Assembly (NCBI GenBank): GCA_963753545.1
Contig: CAVWCQ010000003.1
Coordinates: forward strand, 1 to 64,000
Source: CAVWCQ01 sp963753545
GTDB lineage: Bacteria > Chloroflexota > Anaerolineae > Aggregatilineales > Aggregatilineaceae
DNA length: 64,000 bases
Direction: 5' to 3'
Positions 46,597-56,350 of the stretch are shown in pieces; position 1 is the stretch's first letter, and each line of letters starts with the position of its first letter. Under the pieces are notes generated by a model. The model was not told the DNA's origin, did not search any database, and saw nothing but the letters and a program-made list of their open reading frames with translations. The position numbers were made by a program, and so were the translations under genes.

Positions 46597-47889
46597 TTGG
46601 ACGTATACACTCGGCATCTTCAAGACCTGTGGGAGACGGATGTGCTTGTCATCGGCAGCGGTTCCGCTGGGGCAACTGCTGCTATTACAGCCGCGCGCGA
46701 AGGTGTATCGGTTGCGCTGGTTGAACGCTACGGGTTTATGGGCGGGATCAGTACCCAGGTGCTCGACACCTTCTATGGCTTTTACACGCCAGGACAAGTT
46801 CCGCGCAAGGTTGTCGGGGGCGTACCCGACCTTGTCGTTGATGAGTTGACCCGGCGTAATAAGGCGCTGCTACGTCCCAACACCTATGGCGCTGGACAGG
46901 GGATTACCTACGATCCCGAAACACTTAAGCTGGTCTGGGAACGTCTGGCGACGGAAGCTGGTGTGCGAATTCTCTACCATACTTTGGTGGTCGATGCTGT
47001 GCTCGAAGGCAACCGGGTGACGGGTGTCATAGCGGTGAATAAAGGTGGTTTCTTCCGGCTCAAAGCCAAGGTTATTATCGACGCCTCCGGCGATGCGGAT
47101 GTTGCCGCAGCGGTGGGCGTTCCCTTCGAAGGCGCAAAGGATGGCCCGGTCCAATCCCTGACGACGACTTTCCGGCTGTTAAATGTCGATGTCGAACGTG
47201 CACGAGTTGTCAAGAAGGCTGAGCTGCACGCCCTGATGGCTAAAGCGATTGAAGATGGCTACGCTCTGCCACGCCGCGAAGGCAGCGTGCATATCACACC
47301 ATTAGATGGCGTGATGGCAACCAATATGACGCGTGTTGGCAATGTTGATCCCACCGATCCAGAGCAGCTTACCCGCGCTGAAATTGAAGGACGTCGACAG
47401 GCAGAGGAGTATACGCGTTTTCTTATCGACCGTGTCCCCGGCTATGAAAGCGCGGCTTTAGCGGGACTGAGCACGCAGATCGGCGTCCGTGAGAGCCGCC
47501 GGATTTTCGGCATGTACCGGCTTACCCGATCAGACGTGCTCGGCGCGCGTAAATTCGAGGATGCGATTGCTCAGTGCGGCGCGCCTATCGAGGATCACCA
47601 TGCTGGAAGCGATACAGTCTGGAACTATCTACCCGAAGGCGAAACGTATGATATACCCTACCGCTGTCTCCTGCCGGAGACGATTGAAGGGCTGCTGGTC
47701 GCAGGTCGCTGTCTTTCAGCCGATCACGATGCCCATGCTTCTGTGCGCAGCATGGGACAGTGCATGGCGATGGGGCAGGCCGCAGCAGTGGCGGCTTGGT
47801 TAGCTGTCCGAAATCGTGTCACGCCACGCGAAGTTGCTATTCAAGATTTGCAGACCTGGCTGCGTAAGATCGGGGCTGTGCTTGGATAA
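46597..47889 (+). CDS. FAD-dependent oxidoreductase (FAD_oxidored, PF12831-like)
   Basis: About 430 residues. The dinucleotide motif DVLVIGSGSAGATAAITAAR is at the N-terminus, with GFMGGISTQVLDTFYGFYTP, VIIDASGDADVAAAVGVPFE and the C-terminal GLLVAGRCLSADHDAHASVR. These match the PF12831 family found in carbohydrate catabolic clusters. I chose TTG 46597 because GGAG lies 6 bases before it; TTG 46585 has none. Likely oxidises a hydroxyl of the pathway intermediate; electron acceptor unknown. Confidence 0.87.
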   Translation: MDVYTRHLQDLWETDVLVIGSGSAGATAAITAAREGVSVALVERYGFMGGISTQVLDTFYGFYTPGQVPRKVVGGVPDLVVDELTRRNKALLRPNTYGAGQGITYDPETLKLVWERLATEAGVRILYHTLVVDAVLEGNRVTGVIAVNKGGFFRLKAKVIIDASGDADVAAAVGVPFEGAKDGPVQSLTTTFRLLNVDVERARVVKKAELHALMAKAIEDGYALPRREGSVHITPLDGVMATNMTRVGNVDPTDPEQLTRAEIEGRRQAEEYTRFLIDRVPGYESAALAGLSTQIGVRESRRIFGMYRLTRSDVLGARKFEDAIAQCGAPIEDHHAGSDTVWNYLPEGETYDIPYRCLLPETIEGLLVAGRCLSADHDAHASVRSMGQCMAMGQAAAVAAWLAVRNRVTPREVAIQDLQTWLRKIGAVLG

Positions 47890-47901
47890 AGGGAAGAAAG
47901 C

Positions 47902-48825
47902 ATGACGATTATCCGCACCGTTTTAGGCGATATTCACCCAGAACAGTTGGGACTGTGTCTGCCTCATGAGCACGTCTATGGCTGGCCCACTCCTGAATTC
48001 ATCACTGAGGATCTGCAGCTCAACAGTGAGGATGCCGCGATCCGCGAATTGGAGCGATTCCGCGGGGCAGGGGGTGGTGGTCTGGTGGAGATGACCACGC
48101 CTGACTACAATCGTGATGCCTCCGCTTTGCAGCGTATTGCCACTGCCAGCAGAATCAACATCATCGCTGCCACAGGCTATAACAAGGAAAAGTTTTCCGC
48201 ACTCTTCCTCAGAGACGCCTCAATTGAGGAGCTCACCGCGCGCTTTGCTGCCGATGTGACGCAGGGAATGGACGCGACAACCAGCCGGGCAGGTGTCATT
48301 AAAGCGTCTTCCATGCTTAATGAAATTTCTCCCTTAGCCGAAAAACTCTTTCGTGCCGCTGCGCGTGCCCATCACATCACCGGAGCACCCCTGACCACAC
48401 ATACCGAAAAAGGGACGATGGCGCTCGAACAAGTCGCCTTGCTGACTGGCGAAGGGGTAGCCCCGGCCCAGATCATCATTGGGCATATTGATTTGCGGCT
48501 GGATTGGGACTTTGTATTGGCACTCGCCCGGACGGGCGTGTATATAGGTTTTGATCAGATCAGCAAAGAGAAATACTACCCGGACAGCCTACGCGTTGAG
48601 TTTATCACTCAGCTTGTGGCTGAAGGGCACGGACAGCAGATTCTCTTGTCAGGCGATTTGGCCCGCCGTTCCTACTGGCACAGTTACGGGTTGGGCGGTG
48701 CGGGATTCACCTACATTCCACTGATATTTGCGCCGATGCTGAAATCGGCTGGATTGCCCGAAAACACAATTCGGGAGTTTCTCGTTGGGAACCCCGCTCG
48801 CGCGCTGGCCTTTTCGCCAAAATAG
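47902..48825 (+). CDS. Phosphotriesterase family hydrolase
   Basis: 307 residues of the amidohydrolase superfamily. The first metal pair is CLPHEHV (H22, H24). AGVIKASSM offers the bridging Lys, TTHTEKG and IGHIDLRLD the two further His, and LSGDLARRSYWHSYG the active-site Asp. Phosphotriesterase homologues in sugar-acid clusters act as lactonases. That role would follow the preceding FAD-dependent oxidation step, which could make a lactone (inference). It starts 12 bases after the FAD gene and is last in the operon. Confidence 0.87.
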   Translation: MTIIRTVLGDIHPEQLGLCLPHEHVYGWPTPEFITEDLQLNSEDAAIRELERFRGAGGGGLVEMTTPDYNRDASALQRIATASRINIIAATGYNKEKFSALFLRDASIEELTARFAADVTQGMDATTSRAGVIKASSMLNEISPLAEKLFRAAARAHHITGAPLTTHTEKGTMALEQVALLTGEGVAPAQIIIGHIDLRLDWDFVLALARTGVYIGFDQISKEKYYPDSLRVEFITQLVAEGHGQQILLSGDLARRSYWHSYGLGGAGFTYIPLIFAPMLKSAGLPENTIREFLVGNPARALAFSPK

Positions 48826-48832
48826 ATCCGCT

Positions 48833-49003
48833 TCAGCCGACCGTGACCCACCGGCGCTCATTCGCGCTGCGCCGGATCGCATCGCACCACAAAATTTCTG
48901 TATGCCCGTCTTCAAAGGTCGGGAAAGGCGCTGGTGCGGCAAAGTCTCCCAGGCTAATGTAGTCATATACCGTTTTGAACAACTGCTTGAAAGTGTCCCT
49001 CAT
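48833..49003 (-). pseudogene. C-terminal remnant of a MocA-type dehydrogenase
   Basis: 56 codons reading MRDTFKQLFKTVYDYISLGD, then PFPTFEDGHTEILWCDAIRR and SANERRWVTVG. FPTFEDGH and RRWV are the usual last motifs of Gfo/Idh/MocA dehydrogenases. It begins 9 bases after the ROK stop with AGGGAAAAG ahead of its ATG, so it could still be translated. It appears to be the tail of a dehydrogenase gene that followed the ROK gene. Confidence 0.6.
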
Positions 49004-49012
49004 CTTTTCCCT

Positions 49013-49978
49013 CTATACCACGTGCCCTTGTGCAACTGCCAGCGCAATTCCACCAAGCAGTCCCGCCCGTACCCCCAGGGCAAATTCGACAACTTGTACA
49101 TTGTCCGCCGGAAACATACCCGCGCGTTCCTGGATCGTCTGTCGAACTGTGTCAAACAAGAGTGGTCCAATCTTAGCCACACTGCCCCCCAGGACAATAA
49201 TGTCGGGATGCAGTACCACGACTGTGTTTGCCAATCCAATGCCGATGTATTGAGCGGCGCGAATGATTTCTTCCCTCACTGAATCGTCACCCGCTTCAGC
49301 AGCCTGGGCCATTTCTTTGGGCGTTACGCGCATCAGATCCCCATTGACGATCTCATGGAGATGAGGAGCACGACCCATCTGCAACAACCAAATTCCCTTT
49401 GATGTGATGGCTGGGCCGCTTGCTAGCGTTTCCAGACATCCTCGATTCCCACAGCCACAGCGCGGGCCATCGGGAAGGATGGTCTGATGTCCCACCTCGC
49501 CAGCCGCGCTAGCTGGCCCAAGGCGGAGTTTGCCGTCTATAGCGACACCACCACCGATTCCCGTTCCTAACGTGAGGAACACCATCGTGTTTGCAGTTTG
49601 TCCACGCCCAAAAGTCAGTTCGCCCAGGGTCGCCATCCGTGCGTCATTCAGCAGGTAAACCGGGCAGTGGATCTGCTCAGCCAGCCACTCACACACTGGT
49701 ACATCGCGCCAGTTCGTTGGAAGATTAGGTAGAAATCTCGTTCTTCCCTTGGGTAGATCGATGTACCCCGGAACCCCAATACCTAGTGCGGCGGGAGGCT
49801 GTCCTGCCTGTTCTGCCAGATGGAGCACCAGTTCGGCAATACTTCTTATGACCGCTTCCGGCCCTCGCTGCGATAGCGTTGGAATAGTCTCCTCAACCAC
49901 AACCTGACCGTCTGGTCCGGCCAGTGCACCCGCAATCTTAGTGCCGCCAAGGTCAATACTGCCATAGAGTGTGGCCAT
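49013..49978 (-). CDS. ROK family sugar kinase or repressor-type protein
   Basis: 321 residues from ATG 49978 (MATLYGSIDLGGTKIAGALA). It has the ATP loop of ROK proteins, the zinc motif GHQTILPDGPRCGCGNRGCL and LGTGIGGGVAIDGKLRLG. No HTH precedes the kinase domain, so it is a kinase rather than a NagC/XylR repressor. It probably phosphorylates the sugar brought in by the neighbouring ABC importer. The minus orientation separates it from the plus-strand genes on either side. Confidence 0.9.
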   Translation of the reverse strand: MATLYGSIDLGGTKIAGALAGPDGQVVVEETIPTLSQRGPEAVIRSIAELVLHLAEQAGQPPAALGIGVPGYIDLPKGRTRFLPNLPTNWRDVPVCEWLAEQIHCPVYLLNDARMATLGELTFGRGQTANTMVFLTLGTGIGGGVAIDGKLRLGPASAAGEVGHQTILPDGPRCGCGNRGCLETLASGPAITSKGIWLLQMGRAPHLHEIVNGDLMRVTPKEMAQAAEAGDDSVREEIIRAAQYIGIGLANTVVVLHPDIIVLGGSVAKIGPLLFDTVRQTIQERAGMFPADNVQVVEFALGVRAGLLGGIALAVAQGHVV

Positions 49979-50032
49979 AAGCTGTCCTTTTCGAAAATAT
50001 TGTGGAGTAAGGATGTGTACGTAGAAGGTCAT

Positions 50033-50330
50033 ATTATGCTGAGTTGACTCGAGTTCAAAATCCGCCTACCATATAAGAAACTATTTTGATGTAATAATTT
50101 TCTGAACAGAATCATGAGAGTAATTATACTTGGACTCTCCGAACTATGCCGGACGCACCGCTTTTCACAGAATGACATAATTTGGGGCACCAACCCGTTG
50201 CTTTCTGAAGTTTCACGCATGATTTTTTGTCGTGGTACGTCATGATGATGGGAAAGGGGGCTTAAAATTCCATACGAAAATGAAGCTGTTTCACTATTCA
50301 AACGGGACCACTATTCTTAAGGAGAAAACA
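50033..50330. promoter_or_regulatory. Divergent region between ROK kinase and ABC importer genes
   Basis: About 300 bases without a gene. It must hold the promoters for the kinase (minus) and importer (plus). No confident hexamers or operator could be assigned; the ribosome-binding site AAGGAGAAAACA precedes ATG 50331. Confidence 0.4.
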
Positions 50331-51284
50331 ATGTCCAAGAAACTAGGTATATTCCTGTTAGTTGTCGCTTTGAGCTTGACTTTCTCACTCCCCTCTAGCA
50401 GCACTATCAAAGCTCAAAATGATCAGCGTGTATTCTACTGGATTTCGCATGGTTCACCAGCCGATCCGGTCTGGACGTATTTCCTGGATGGGGCCGAACA
50501 GTGGTCTGAGGACACTGGCATAGAAGTTCGCACCTCGTTCCACAGCGGGGATGTTCCTTCGCATCAGGAAGCCTTCCGTGCCGCTATTGCTGCTGGCGCA
50601 ACGGGTATTGTCACCAGCACCCCTGATCCCGGTTCGCTGACCGAAGTCATCGCCGAGGCACATGCGGCGGGCATTCCGGTTATCATCATCAACACCGAAG
50701 ATAAGACCAGTGGTCGTGATGCTTATGTCGGTGGCGACAACGTGGTGATTGGTGCTCGTTGGGCGCAATATCTGGTTGACAACGGCTTCGTCAAGGAAGG
50801 CGATTTCGTGTGGATGCCGGTAGAAGTTCCCGGCGCGACCTATCAAGTACTCGAAACCGAAGGTATCGCCAGCGTGTTTGACCCACTCGGTATCACCTAT
50901 GAGATTACCGAAGCCACACTTGATCAAGCAGAGATCATCAGCCGTATGTCAGACTACCTTCTCGCCAACGGCGATAAAATTAATGCAATCATCGGTCTTG
51001 GCGATCTGGTGACTGGCAGCATCAAGCGCGTATTTGACCAAGTTGGCGTCGCTCCTGGTGACATCCCGGTGGTCGGCTGGGGCAACTCGATTGACACCGC
51101 CCAGGAAGTCCTGGATGGGTATGTCAACGCAGCGATGTGGCAGGATCCGCAGGCGACCAGCTACATGGGACTGTCCCTGGCATTGATGGCAGCGAGTGGC
51201 ATTCAGCCGGGCTTTGACATCATCACGGGGACGCTGTACGAAGCGGATAACGCTCAGACTTACCTCGACATCATGGGAGGCTAG
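50331..51284 (+). CDS. Sugar ABC transporter substrate-binding protein
   Basis: 317 residues from ATG 50331. Signal sequence MSKKLGIFLLVVALSLTFSL. The mature part is a type I periplasmic binding protein: FYWISHGSPADPVWTYFLDG, GIVTSTPDPGSLTEVIAEAH, GIPVIIINTED and INAIIGLGDLVTGSIKRVFD. This is the RbsB/simple-sugar class. It lacks a lipobox Cys, so it may be free or anchored otherwise. First gene of an SBP-permease-ATPase set. Confidence 0.9.
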   Translation: MSKKLGIFLLVVALSLTFSLPSSSTIKAQNDQRVFYWISHGSPADPVWTYFLDGAEQWSEDTGIEVRTSFHSGDVPSHQEAFRAAIAAGATGIVTSTPDPGSLTEVIAEAHAAGIPVIIINTEDKTSGRDAYVGGDNVVIGARWAQYLVDNGFVKEGDFVWMPVEVPGATYQVLETEGIASVFDPLGITYEITEATLDQAEIISRMSDYLLANGDKINAIIGLGDLVTGSIKRVFDQVGVAPGDIPVVGWGNSIDTAQEVLDGYVNAAMWQDPQATSYMGLSLALMAASGIQPGFDIITGTLYEADNAQTYLDIMGG

Positions 51285-51412
51285 TCGGTCACTTGTCTGC
51301 CCGGTTTACCGGATATGACCTATAATTGGCTAAATGGTATGAGACTGACAGTAGCAGAGCCAGTCTCATACTAACTATATACCTCTTAAACAAAAATTTC
51401 GGGAAGGACTGG

Positions 51413-52423
51413 ATGCGAACTGCTTCGCTCTACCAAAGACTTAGCTCTAGGCGTGATTTCGACAGGCTTATCTCGTTACCTGAGCTTGTGCCGCTCATCT
51501 TGCTTATTGGTGAAATCGTCGTTTTTAACCTGAAGGAGCCAAAGTTTCTGTCGCCGGGTAATATTAGCAATATGCTGGCGTTCATTCCGGAACTTGGCAT
51601 GATTACACTCGGCATGACTATGCTGATGACGTCAGGCGAATTTGATCTATCTGTTGGCTCAGTGTTTGGTTTTACGCCAATTGTGATGTGGACACTCTAC
51701 AATGAGGGCACTACCTCCCTTGAGGTTGGCTTTCTCATTGCGATGCTGATCGCAGTCTTCATCGGTCTCCTCAATGGCTTGTTTGTTACTCGCCTCAAGA
51801 TTCCATCGTTCCTGGTCACGCTTGGCATGCTACTGGTTGTGCGCGGGACTGCGCTGTACATCACCTCCGGTTTTCCACAGCGCACCTGGACCGCCAACAC
51901 TCCCTTGATGAAATACATTGTCGGTGAATTTAACATTGGTGAGTACCGCCTCTACGCGTCGGTGCTCTGGTTCATTCTCTTTGCGGTCATTCTGCACTAC
52001 GTTCTCACACAATCCAAGGCTGGCAACTGGATCCAGGCCTCAGGCGGCAATCCAAGCTCAGCGCGCGCGCGCGGCGTGCGCGTAGGTCGCACGAAGATCA
52101 TCCTGTTCATGCTTACGGCAGCCCTGGCAGCGTATGCCGGTGTCACCAGTTCGATCCGAGTCTCCGCTGCTAACCCGAACAGCGGCACAGGTTACGAACT
52201 GGAAGTTATTGCGATGGTTGTGATCGGCGGCACCCTGCTCTCAGGTGGCCGTGGTACAATCCTTGGCACAGTTCTCGGCGTATTGATCCTGCGTATGATG
52301 CGCAACGGCATCGTCATTATTGGCGTCCCTGGGCTTGCTTACAACATCTTCATCGGTGCAATTATTCTTATTATGATGTCAATCCACTCCTTCGTGGAGC
52401 GGAGCTTGCGGGCTGGAGAGTAA
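51413..52423 (+). CDS. Sugar ABC transporter permease (RbsC class)
   Basis: 336 residues from ATG 51413, with GGGAAGGA upstream. Eight to ten membrane spans. ELGMITLGMTMLMTSGEFDL and SVGSVFGFTPIVM are the conserved cytoplasmic-loop entry, and ASGGNPSSARARGVRVGRTK is the EAA-like loop of BPD_transp_2 permeases. VIGGTLLSGGRGTILGTVLG follows. It pairs with the ATPase that starts four bases after its stop. Confidence 0.9.
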   Translation: MRTASLYQRLSSRRDFDRLISLPELVPLILLIGEIVVFNLKEPKFLSPGNISNMLAFIPELGMITLGMTMLMTSGEFDLSVGSVFGFTPIVMWTLYNEGTTSLEVGFLIAMLIAVFIGLLNGLFVTRLKIPSFLVTLGMLLVVRGTALYITSGFPQRTWTANTPLMKYIVGEFNIGEYRLYASVLWFILFAVILHYVLTQSKAGNWIQASGGNPSSARARGVRVGRTKIILFMLTAALAAYAGVTSSIRVSAANPNSGTGYELEVIAMVVIGGTLLSGGRGTILGTVLGVLILRMMRNGIVIIGVPGLAYNIFIGAIILIMMSIHSFVERSLRAGE

Positions 52424-52427
52424 TGCC

Positions 52428-53198
52428 GTGACAACTGAACTCGTTCGCATGGAACACATCAGCAAGTCGTTTGGCCGAGTCCAGGCCTTGGATAATGTGT
52501 CACTCAGCATCAGGGAACGTGAAATTGTTGGTCTAGTCGGCGATAACGGCGCAGGGAAATCAACACTCATCAAAATTCTGTCGGGCGCATATAAACCAAC
52601 CCGGGGTGAAATCTACTTCAAAGGTAATCCGGTCAAGCTCCATCATACATGGGATGCGATTGACCTGGGTATTGAGACAATTTACCAGGACTCGGCCCTG
52701 GTATCACAGCTTTCGATCATGCGTAATTTGTTTTTGGGACGTGAGCCAGTCCGTGGACCGCTGTTCTTTAATCTCCTCGATAAGAGACTTATGCGCAGTG
52801 AAACGCGGAAACTGCTTAGAGAAGTCGGTCTTAAGAAAGAACTTGACCCCAATACGCCAATTACCTCCCTCTCTGGTGGTGAGCGACAGTCGATTGCTAT
52901 CGCTCGCGCCATGTTCTTCGAGGCAGATCTGATCATTCTGGATGAGCCGACGAATAATCTGGGCGTCGAAGAGACACAGGGTGTCCTGCGGTTCGTCAGA
53001 AATGCGCGCGATGGGGGAGCCGCCTGTATTCTCATTACCCACAATATCTATCATGTATTCCAGGTCGTGGATCGTGTGGTGATTTTGCGGCGCGGGAAAA
53101 AGGTCTGCGAGGTTGATCCAAAAAAGACGACGATTGAAGAAGTCGAAAAGGTGATCACGGGTATTGTCGATACGCTGCCAGATGCTGTCCTGGCTTGA
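52428..53198 (+). CDS. Sugar ABC transporter ATP-binding protein, single cassette
   Basis: 256 residues from GTG. Walker A GLVGDNGAGKSTLIKILSG, signature LSGGERQSIAIARAMFF, Walker B LIILDEPTNNLGVEE, and an H-loop in ILITHNIYHVF. Ribose-type importers usually have a double cassette of about 500 residues. This single cassette matches the FrcA type and would work as a homodimer. End of the importer operon. Confidence 0.92.
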   Translation: MTTELVRMEHISKSFGRVQALDNVSLSIREREIVGLVGDNGAGKSTLIKILSGAYKPTRGEIYFKGNPVKLHHTWDAIDLGIETIYQDSALVSQLSIMRNLFLGREPVRGPLFFNLLDKRLMRSETRKLLREVGLKKELDPNTPITSLSGGERQSIAIARAMFFEADLIILDEPTNNLGVEETQGVLRFVRNARDGGAACILITHNIYHVFQVVDRVVILRRGKKVCEVDPKKTTIEEVEKVITGIVDTLPDAVLA

Positions 53199-53460
53199 TG
53201 TGGTTGTACCAATCCAGTGAGAATGCGTGTGGAAAAAGGTCGATCCCTGTGATCTTGAGTGGCGTGTCATTCGAATGCCTATCGTCGTTTTTCAATCGCG
53301 CTCGTTCGCATCAAGGCATTCACAGCAGATATCAGAGCGATCCAATAACACTCCGTTGCCATAGATGGGTTTGTTGGATCTTAGATGATAGTAGTTTTCA
53401 TAAACCATTCGGCGCTACAAGTTTTGGCGCTCGAACAGCTTCTGATTATTAGGTACAGTC
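53199..53460. other. Spacer after the importer operon, nothing recognised
   Basis: About 260 bases with no coding signal. It separates the ATPase stop from repeat copy 2. Confidence 0.4.
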
Positions 53461-53706
53461 GTCACGTGTATACAGAAACAGAGAATCAAAAAGCCCGCCA
53501 CACCAAGCGGACTTTTCATAATGAACACATTTTGTACTCAAACGGGAGCGACGGGGCTCGATCGATTACGTGTATACGCCCAATCATCTTCGTTCCCCGG
53601 CACATCTCCGCTCAGTTCTTTGCAAACAGCAAAATTAAGGCGGCGTAACAAACGTCTCACTGTGTTTCCATATGGCTCGACTTGAATTAGCCGAGCCAGC
53701 CTTTTT
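53461..53706 (+). repeat. Dispersed element, copy 2
   Basis: Same layout as copy 1. ACGTGTATAC at 53464 and 53568 are spaced 104 bases, with GCCCGC/GCGGAC hairpin and GGGAGCGACGGGGCTCGA between. The distal hairpin is GGCTCG/CGAGCC (53673-53696) followed by TTTTTA. Compared with GGCTCC/GGAGCC of copy 1, both sides of one pair changed, preserving the stem. It lies just after the catabolic cluster, in the same orientation as copy 1. Confidence 0.72.
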
Positions 53707-53734
53707 ATCTAAAGGTAAGAAAACACCCGATGGC

Positions 53735-53762
53735 TGTATACGGCCAGTCATCTTCATCGCCA
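53735..53762 (+). repeat. Partial right-end copy of the dispersed element
   Basis: GTATACGGCCAGTCATCTTC and the following ATCGCC match the stretch just after the second direct repeat in copies 1 and 3. The rest of the element is absent, so this is a truncated or recombined end. Confidence 0.5.
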
Positions 53763-53780
53763 GATATGTGGCAGACATCA

Positions 53781-54520
53781 TCAAGCGATGACCAGCAGCA
53801 CTGATACAGTGATCAGTACGACACCCAGAAGTTGAGCAACACCTTCTCCCCGCTGATTGAGGCGTTCTACCATCATGATCGTGCCGAGAATCAGCATCCA
53901 GATCAGATTGACCCCACCGAGGGCGAACATCAGCAGCATCACCGCCCAGCAGCTTCCCAGGCAGAACAGACCATGCCGCAATCCCACCATCCACGGTATT
54001 CTGATGCCTTGACTGTCCTATCGTCCTGAACGCTGTGCCTTCGGGACGGCATCTCGCCAGACAGCTACGCTTCATCGGAGTCAACTGGTAGACACCTGCC
54101 AGCAGCAGGACGCCTGGAGCAATCACGCCAGCCAGGGCGGGTACCTGCTCGACAAATTCGTGCAGCAAAGTATCACCCCAATAACTGAAGCCACCAAAGA
54201 TAGTCCAGACCGCTAGATAAGCCAGAATCAGTAGCGCAATACGACGCGCGCGAAATGGCTCGTTCCCCAAACAGCGCGCTAGCAGCATCAGCGTGCCGGG
54301 CAGCATCATGGCAATGATCATCAGTGTCCAACCCAATGTGAATACTGCCAGCCGAAGAGTTAGCGGAGCGGCAATTTCCTGAATTCGGGCATGATCGAGC
54401 CACTTCGTCATAGGGTGAAATGCTCCAGACCGCCAACGCTAGCCATGCCGAGAGAACCAGGCTGGCGGCGGTCACGGAGGACCACCGCCGATCTGCATCA
54501 ACGCGTAAAATTGCGCTCAT
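53781..54520 (-). pseudogene. DUF2182 integral membrane protein, two frameshifts
   Basis: Three frames joined give about 250 residues. The first, from ATG 54520, is MSAILRVDADRRWSSVTAAS. The second has TLGWTLMIIAMMLPGTLMLL and GVYQLTPMKRSCLARCR. The third ends HGLFCLGSCWAVMLLMFALG and IWMLILGTIMMVERLNQRGE. MMLP, PMKxxCL and GxxCxGxCW are the DUF2182 signature, thought to bind metal through Cys and Met. Breaks lie near 54420 and 54015. Its stop-to-start spacing with the SBP56 gene (10 bases) indicates one operon. Confidence 0.75.
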
Positions 54521-54530
54521 GGTCGCAACC

Positions 54531-55914
54531 CTAGACCCAAATGTCGGACGTGCAGTCACCGCCTGGATAGCGCATCTCGTGTGCGCGAGCGGGCCCCGCG
54601 GGTTCGCGCCCAAAGTCAATATAAAAGTCCGGGTTGACCTTCATTCCGCCGTTCTCCGTATCACAGTCGACCTGGAGCAGGTACGATCCGGCGCGGGCAA
54701 GGTCAGGGTAAAACTGGTTATCCCAGCTGCTCAGCAGCGAATTGGTGACATAGAGCCGCTTCCCATCCAGACTGAGCTGAAGCATCTGGGGACCGCCCTG
54801 GAGCTTGTTTCCCTTAACCGCTTCGCCCTTGCCGAGCACGCCACCACACCAGACCTGCCCGGTCAATTTCGGTTGCGATGGATCACTGATGTCGTACTGG
54901 CGGATGTCGCCGTGCAGCCAGTTGGACAAATAGAGATAGCGGTCATCCATCGAAAGCAGCAGATCCGTGATGAGCGATGGCACCGGAAAGGGCCAGCCTT
55001 CGACATCAATCGGCGGAATGCCGAATGACTTCTCGACTGTCCATTTTCCATTTGGCTTGTTCCAGTGCCAGAGCGTGCTGCTGAGCGCGGCACCAACGTA
55101 GCCATGTGTGCTGTCTGGGTTGTGATGGAAGCGCACTTCCAGCGGGATCAGACCTTCCTCACCGAGATCGACACTCTGAACGATGCAGCGCTTCTGCCAA
55201 TCCCAGAAGTGAATTCGGCGTCCGTATAACCCGGCTGCGACATCATCGAGGTTAAAGCCCGGCACGTAAGTTTTGGGCGCGCCGAGTTCGCTGCTGACCA
55301 TAACGTTGTGGCGCGGCTGATACCAGAAATCGTAGTTGAACGGCATCCCGTTCGGCGCTGTCTTCCCAGCGGCCCACGATGTTGAAGTCTTCGTCGAGCA
55401 GCAGAAAGCCGCCTGGCGCGTTGCCCTCCGCATCACCGAGCATCGAAATCATGACGTGACCATCGGCAAGGCAGTGAACACTGTGCGGCGCGCTGAGGTT
55501 GGTCTTCGCCTTGATCTCCTCTGGCTCGATCACCTTGTGCAGTCGTGGCGCTCGCTGATCCTCGGTATCGACGATGTGGATCCGGCTGGAGCGAAAGCCG
55601 GGAACGATTAGAAAGCGGCGCGCCTTGTGCTTGTCACCATGACATGAGCTGCACGCATTCCAGCCGAAGTGATGGAGTTCATCACCGACGTTGGGCATCG
55701 TCGTGCGGTGGATCACCTGCGAGTAGGTCGGTGAGGACGGATCAACATCAACCGTCGCCAGGTAACCGGGCGACTCAATACCGGTGCCGTCGTAGAGGGC
55801 GACGGTGTAGAGCACTTTTTCGCGCTCGGCCTTCATCGCCTCCAGCGGAGATGCGTACCCCGGGCCACAATGAGCGTGGTTTTCGTGCTGATCATGTGTA
55901 TGCTGCATATCCAT
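54531..55914 (-). pseudogene. Selenium-binding protein / methanethiol oxidase (SBP56), frameshifted
   Basis: From ATG 55914 (His-rich MDMQHTHDQHENHAHCGPGY) the first frame runs to NIVGRWEDSAE. The real continuation, GKTAPNGMPFNYDFWYQPRH, is in the next frame and goes to the C-terminus GGDCTSDIWV. Rejoined length is about 460 residues, full length. NACSSCHGDKHKARRFLIVP holds the CSSC motif, and later HSVHCLADGHVMISMLGDA and HHNPDSTHGYVGAAL carry conserved metal His. The family oxidises methanethiol to formaldehyde, H2S and H2O2. One indel near 55370 breaks it. Confidence 0.82.
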
Positions 55915-55974
55915 ATTCCATCTCCTGCTTGACTTGTACGAAAGTCGGCGTTCAGTGCCGACCATCTCACTCTA

Positions 55975-56350
55975 TCAGAGCAGCACATCTCGATCACGGT
56001 GGAAAACACGTGGTTTTGGAGATGGAGTACGTGAATTTGGTACGTGATTTTTCGGGATTAGCGATTCTGACAGGCCGGTTTCAACCACCCAGATGGATAC
56101 CTGAGTGCGTGATCGGAAGCCTAATTTGGAGAGGATATTGCTGACATGCCCTTCGACGGTGCGCTCGGTAATTACGAGTGTATCGGCGATCTCGCGGTTC
56201 GATTTGCCTTGCGCGATCAGGAGCGCAACCTCGCGTTCGCGGCGAGTCAAGCCGCTCGGGTTGATGGGATATCCTGTCGAGTCGGGGTGCAGGTGGCTCA
56301 TCGGAATCGGAAGCAGTTTGCGCATAGGCAGTCGCCTGATCGAGCGTCAT
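55975..56350 (-). pseudogene. LuxR-type HTH end of a decayed ATPase regulator
   Basis: LTRREREVALLIAQGKSNRE followed by IADTLVITERTVEGHVSNIL and SKLGFRSRTQVSIWV is a complete LuxR/FixJ HTH. Just upstream, in another frame, MTLDQATAYAQTA is the usual helix preceding it. It is the C-terminus of the gene whose ATPase part lies at 57634-58524. Confidence 0.75.
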
